Below the pieces are notes generated by a model, which saw nothing but the letters and a program-made list of their open reading frames with translations, did no database searches and was not told where the DNA came from. Shown here piece after piece: positions 44,787 to 48,001 of a stretch of DNA of 48,001 nt. This DNA comes from Deltaproteobacteria bacterium (lineage in GTDB: Bacteria; SAR324; XYD2-FULL-50-16). The position numbers and the translations under genes are program-made. Numbering within the stretch: the first letter of the stretch is position 1; every line of letters starts with the position of its first letter. Location of the stretch: positions 1-48,001 of the forward strand of contig JABGPJ010000086.1 of assembly GCA_018645005.1 (NCBI GenBank), written 5' to 3'.

Positions 44787-45959
44787 TCAATGAATACGGA
44801 CTCCATAGATACCATCAATCGTTTTTATTTTTTCTATGATCTCTTCGGAAACCTCGGTATCAACATCCAGCAGAGTATATGCGACGCTTCCGCGGCTACG
44901 GTTCAGCATATCCAGCACATTAATCTCATAAGTCGCCAGAATCGGCAAAACCTGCCCTAACATATTGGGAACATTCTCGTTGGAGAACGCAAGACGAGTA
45001 ACCCCGGTCCGCTCCATGTTGAGATTTGGAAAGTTTACAGAATTCTTGATATTCCCGTTTTCCAGAAAATCTATCAATTGATCTGCTGCCATGGTCGCGC
45101 AGTTTTCTTCAGCCTCTTTCGTGCTCGCACCAATATGGGGCATCAGAATGATATCCTCCCGACCCATCAAGACGGGATGCGGGAAATCGGTGATAAATTT
45201 CGAGAGTTTCCCATTATCAAGTGCTTCGACAATTGCGTGAGGATCGACGATCTTTTCTCGAGAAAAATTAAGCAGCCGCGCACCCTTTTTCACAGACTGC
45301 AGAGAATCTCTGTTAATCATATATTTTGTCGATTCCAGCATGGGAAGATGGAGTGTAATGAAGTCCGATCTAGCCATCAAAGCAGAAAGATCTTTAATCC
45401 GTTTTACCTTGTTGGAAAGGCGCCAGGCTTGATCAACAGACAGACTGGGATCGTATCCCAACACCTCCATCCCCATGCCCATAGCCATTTCAGCCACAAT
45501 AGATCCGATTGCTCCCAAACCAACAATTCCCAACGTTCTTCCAATAATCTCGCTCCCAGCAAACCGTTTTTTCTCTTTTTCGACAGTTTTCGTCACGACG
45601 TCTGGATCATCCGTTGTTTTTGCCAGTTCATCCAGAAACCGAATCCCACGAACAACGCCACGGGACGACAGCAACAAGGAAAGTGTAATCAGCTCTTTCA
45701 CCGAATTGGCATTCGCTCCGGGAGTATTAAAGACAGGAATGCCTTTCATTGTACACTCATCAACACAAATTTTATCAACACCCGCTCCAGCCCTTGCTAT
45801 CGCCCTCACGGTTGCAGGTAGATTCTCGGGCCGAACAGGGGTGCTTCTCACTAAAATGGCATCAGGAGAAGCAAATTCGCTTGCTATTTCATATTTTTCG
45901 GAAGAAAAGCGCTTCAATCCTTTAGCAGAAATCTGATTTAATTTTAAGACTTTTAACAT
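44787..45959 (-). CDS. serA: D-3-phosphoglycerate dehydrogenase family protein
   Basis: First step of serine synthesis, NAD-dependent. 390 residues: substrate domain, nucleotide domain (GLGAIGSIVAEMAMGMG), then a C-terminal ACT domain (about 318-390, NVLDMLNRSRGSVAYTLLDVD). The catalytic Arg (NFSREKIVD) and His (LMPHIGASTKEAEEN) are present. The DVF-x-x-EP segment that normally supplies the catalytic Glu is DFPHPVL here, a feature I recall from the PGDH-like subgroup that often pairs with serC. Of two adjacent ATGs, the second (45957-45959) is better spaced from AGGAG. Confidence 0.9.
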   Translation of the reverse strand: MLKVLKLNQISAKGLKRFSSEKYEIASEFASPDAILVRSTPVRPENLPATVRAIARAGAGVDKICVDECTMKGIPVFNTPGANANSVKELITLSLLLSSRGVVRGIRFLDELAKTTDDPDVVTKTVEKEKKRFAGSEIIGRTLGIVGLGAIGSIVAEMAMGMGMEVLGYDPSLSVDQAWRLSNKVKRIKDLSALMARSDFITLHLPMLESTKYMINRDSLQSVKKGARLLNFSREKIVDPHAIVEALDNGKLSKFITDFPHPVLMGREDIILMPHIGASTKEAEENCATMAADQLIDFLENGNIKNSVNFPNLNMERTGVTRLAFSNENVPNMLGQVLPILATYEINVLDMLNRSRGSVAYTLLDVDTEVSEEIIEKIKTIDGIYGVRIH

Positions 45960-46055
45960 CATGCTCCTAAGGAAAAACCGTATACACTGTCATGATCCCC
46001 GACCACAACAAGAGATGAAAAAGAATAAACCGAGAAAAATGGGTTTATTTACCTG

Positions 46056-47657
46056 TTATACAGGAATATGGTCGGAATTTTGGAAAAATGCGATTCCCTC
46101 AAACTTTTTCTTAGCATAATCCAGATCCCAGGTTGAATTACAGAGGAAGATTTTTTTATTTTCAACGTCCGTCGCAATCTGACCAAGATAGCGCGCTTCA
46201 AACCGTTTCAACATTTCTTCGTCAGGACTGTGGTACCACCTTGCGCAGGTATAGGGAACGCCTTCAAATACGCCCTCGACGTTGTATTCGTGCAGCAGAC
46301 GGAACTTGATCACGTCAAATTGCAACGACCCGACGACACCGAGAATATGATTATTGCTGGCAACGGACTTGAATACTTGTGTTGCGCCCTCTTCTGTAAG
46401 TTGAATCAGTCCCTTTTCCAACTGTTTTCCTTTTAAAGGATCCGCCAGCCTCACCCGCATAAAGTTTTCGGGAGAAAAATGAGGAATGCCCATAAAATTC
46501 AACTCTTCTCCCATACTGAAACTGTCACCAATCTTGAAAATACCCGGATCATACAACCCCAGGATATCTCCGGCATAGCCCTCTTCCATCATTTCCCGCT
46601 CTTTGGCCATGAAGGTGACGGTGTTGTTCAGTTTAATCATACGCTGCAAGCGCGTGTGAAATATTTTCATCCCGCGCGTGAATTTTCCAGAACAGATGCG
46701 CATAAATGCGATGCGATCTCTATGCGCGGGGTCCATATTGGCCTGTATTTTAAATATAAACCCAGTCAGATTCTTTTCGGTCGGTTCCACAACTCTTTCA
46801 GTCGCTTCTCTGGATTTCGGAAGCGGGGAGTAATCCAAAAAACTATCAAGAAACTCGTGCACACCAAAACTGTTGAGTGCAGAACCGAAAAATACGGGTG
46901 TAATTTCCCCGGCCAGATAGGCTTCTTTTGAAAAAGAGGTGCCGGCACCTTCCAGCAACTCCAGGTCCTCCCTTAATTGATCAGCGTAAATACTACCTGC
47001 AATCTCCTCCAGTCGCGAGTCATCCAGATTTTCTAGTTTAACGATTTCGAATTCACGTTGATTTACATCCGGATGAAAAACTCGAATGGTCTTTGATGTC
47101 AAATCGTAAACCCCCTTGAACTCCTTTCCCATCCCGATAGGCCATGTCAGTGGGCTGCACTGAATTTTTAACACACTCTCAACCTCATCCAAAAGATCGA
47201 ACGGGTTTCGACACTCCCTGTCGAATTTGTTCATAAACGTCATGACCGGTGTATTCCTCATTCGACAGACGTCCAGCAGTTTCTTTGTCTGAGTCTCAAC
47301 CCCCTTAGCACCATCGATTAGCATCAATGCGCTGTCAACAGCTGTTAAAACACGGTAGGTATCTTCCGAAAAGTCCTGATGCCCAGGTGTGTCCAGCAGG
47401 TTAATTTCAAAACGTTGATAGGCAAACTTCATCACAGAGGAAGTCACGCTGATACCTCTCTGTCTTTCGATCTCCATCCAGTCAGAGGTAGCGAATTTTT
47501 TTGATTTTCTGGCTTTAACAGTTCCAGCCATATTGATGGCACCACCAAACAGCAGGATTTTTTCCGTAATGGTCGTTTTACCGGCGTCGGGATGGCTGAT
47601 AATAGCAAATGTTCTGCGCCTGGTAACTTCCCGTTCTATTTGAGATTCTGTTGACAT
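46056..47657 (-). CDS. prfC: Peptide chain release factor 3
   Basis: GTPase that ejects RF1/RF2 after termination. 533 residues from the ATG (47655-47657); a TTG just before it extends the frame by one codon. GTPase motifs: G1 SHPDAGKTT, switch region ERQRGISVTSS, G3 DTPGHQDF and G4 NKFD. The C-terminal RF3 domains are full length, close to E. coli RF3 (529). The window thus encodes both prfB and prfC, far apart. Confidence 0.95.
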   Translation of the reverse strand: MSTESQIEREVTRRRTFAIISHPDAGKTTITEKILLFGGAINMAGTVKARKSKKFATSDWMEIERQRGISVTSSVMKFAYQRFEINLLDTPGHQDFSEDTYRVLTAVDSALMLIDGAKGVETQTKKLLDVCRMRNTPVMTFMNKFDRECRNPFDLLDEVESVLKIQCSPLTWPIGMGKEFKGVYDLTSKTIRVFHPDVNQREFEIVKLENLDDSRLEEIAGSIYADQLREDLELLEGAGTSFSKEAYLAGEITPVFFGSALNSFGVHEFLDSFLDYSPLPKSREATERVVEPTEKNLTGFIFKIQANMDPAHRDRIAFMRICSGKFTRGMKIFHTRLQRMIKLNNTVTFMAKEREMMEEGYAGDILGLYDPGIFKIGDSFSMGEELNFMGIPHFSPENFMRVRLADPLKGKQLEKGLIQLTEEGATQVFKSVASNNHILGVVGSLQFDVIKFRLLHEYNVEGVFEGVPYTCARWYHSPDEEMLKRFEARYLGQIATDVENKKIFLCNSTWDLDYAKKKFEGIAFFQNSDHIPV

Positions 47658-48001
47658 CAACGTTTTATTGCTTTAAAGGCCTTTATCTCCGGAAAACCGG
47701 ATTCTTTTTTATGGATTAGAAGATAGAATAGAGTTGCATTGATTATTTCAAACCAAGCCACTTCCTCACATTGATGATTTCGATATCCTGTCGCACAAGT
47801 TAAGCGTCTTTAAGACAGCTAAATTCAGGAACCCTCGAAAGGTAAGGTTTTATAGTATCTTACGGAAGTAACCTTTTATTGTATGTATAATGAAGGAACA
47901 GATTATATGAGCTAGCTCAAAAGTCACAAAGAATAAAGCAGATCTGTTCAGCAATGTCCGGTTAGGTTTTTGCAAAACTAAAGCTGAATGATAAAACCCG
48001 T
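47658..48001. other. Region upstream of prfC to window end
   Basis: 344 bp without a recognisable gene. It would contain the prfC promoter. A plus-strand TATAAT (47886-47891) is present but has no supporting -35 box. A CCGG-AAAA-CCGG stretch near 47690 is a short tetraloop-like palindrome. Nothing else is supportable. Confidence 0.35.

Noticed and set aside
45078-45821. 247-codon plus-strand frame inside serA
   Set aside because: Antisense shadow of a well-conserved dehydrogenase; the translation is rich in His, Cys and Arg, typical of shadow frames.

Overview
The window is a dense stretch of chromosome from a Gram-negative bacterium with moderate-to-low GC. Outer-membrane biology is implied by an Lgt, a lipobox protein, a PpiD-type chaperone, signal peptides and a complete Na+-translocating NADH:quinone reductase (NQR) locus. 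The gene set suggests a free-living, probably marine or saline, proteobacterium-like or deltaproteobacterium/SAR324-like organism. That placement is an inference; no rRNA gene is present to settle it. I saw no tRNA, rRNA, CRISPR array, transposase or prophage gene.

Layout, left to right. 0-3.2 kb: prmA-glgX on the minus strand. 3.5-7.3 kb: pyrB, three small unknown genes (one secreted) and a RelA/SpoT homologue whose hydrolase domain looks intact but whose synthetase domain is eroded. 7.4-8.8 kb: cysG (minus) with a possible leader ORF. 9.2-13.6 kb: purC-pyrE, ftsH and psd on the plus strand. 13.7-13.9 kb: a palindromic repeat element. 13.9-15.8 kb: an RluA-type pseudouridine synthase and a degenerate receiver-domain protein. 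15.8-23.1 kb: nqrABCDEF-apbE-nqrM on the minus strand, containing the structural subunits, the flavin transferase and the iron-centre maturation factor, with flavinylation motifs visible in NqrB and NqrC. 23.7-24.8 kb: prfB with a programmed +1 frameshift. 24.9-30.5 kb (minus): a CULT-domain (cereblon-like) protein, ppiD, a ZapB-like coiled coil, a secreted TPR protein, a cluster of three palindromic elements, and a TPR lipoprotein. 30.7-32.5 kb: a prephenate dehydratase gene and lgt. 32.6-33.5 kb: a BatE-like TPR/SH3 membrane protein. 33.7-37.2 kb: dnaE. 37.2-41.4 kb (minus): holB, tmk, murA and an AmrS-type radical SAM gene. 41.7-42.6 kb: a metallo-beta-lactamase-fold hydrolase. 42.7-47.7 kb (minus): proC, serC, serA and prfC.

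Most genes are housekeeping: pyrimidine, purine, serine, proline and siroheme synthesis, replication, translation termination and envelope maturation. The points that stand out are the following. (1) A bacterial CULT-domain protein at 29954-30499 has the three-tryptophan imide-binding cage and the four zinc cysteines in exactly the human cereblon spacing, and lies upstream of a periplasmic chaperone gene. (2) A palindromic intergenic repeat family has one copy at 13684-13901 and an inverted copy at 26381-26485; the stems differ by a compensatory base-pair change, and other large palindromes sit beside each copy. (3) The RSH protein is predicted to be hydrolase-only. (4) MurA carries Asp in place of the catalytic Cys, which predicts intrinsic fosfomycin insensitivity. 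(5) The SerA homologue lacks the usual catalytic glutamate position.
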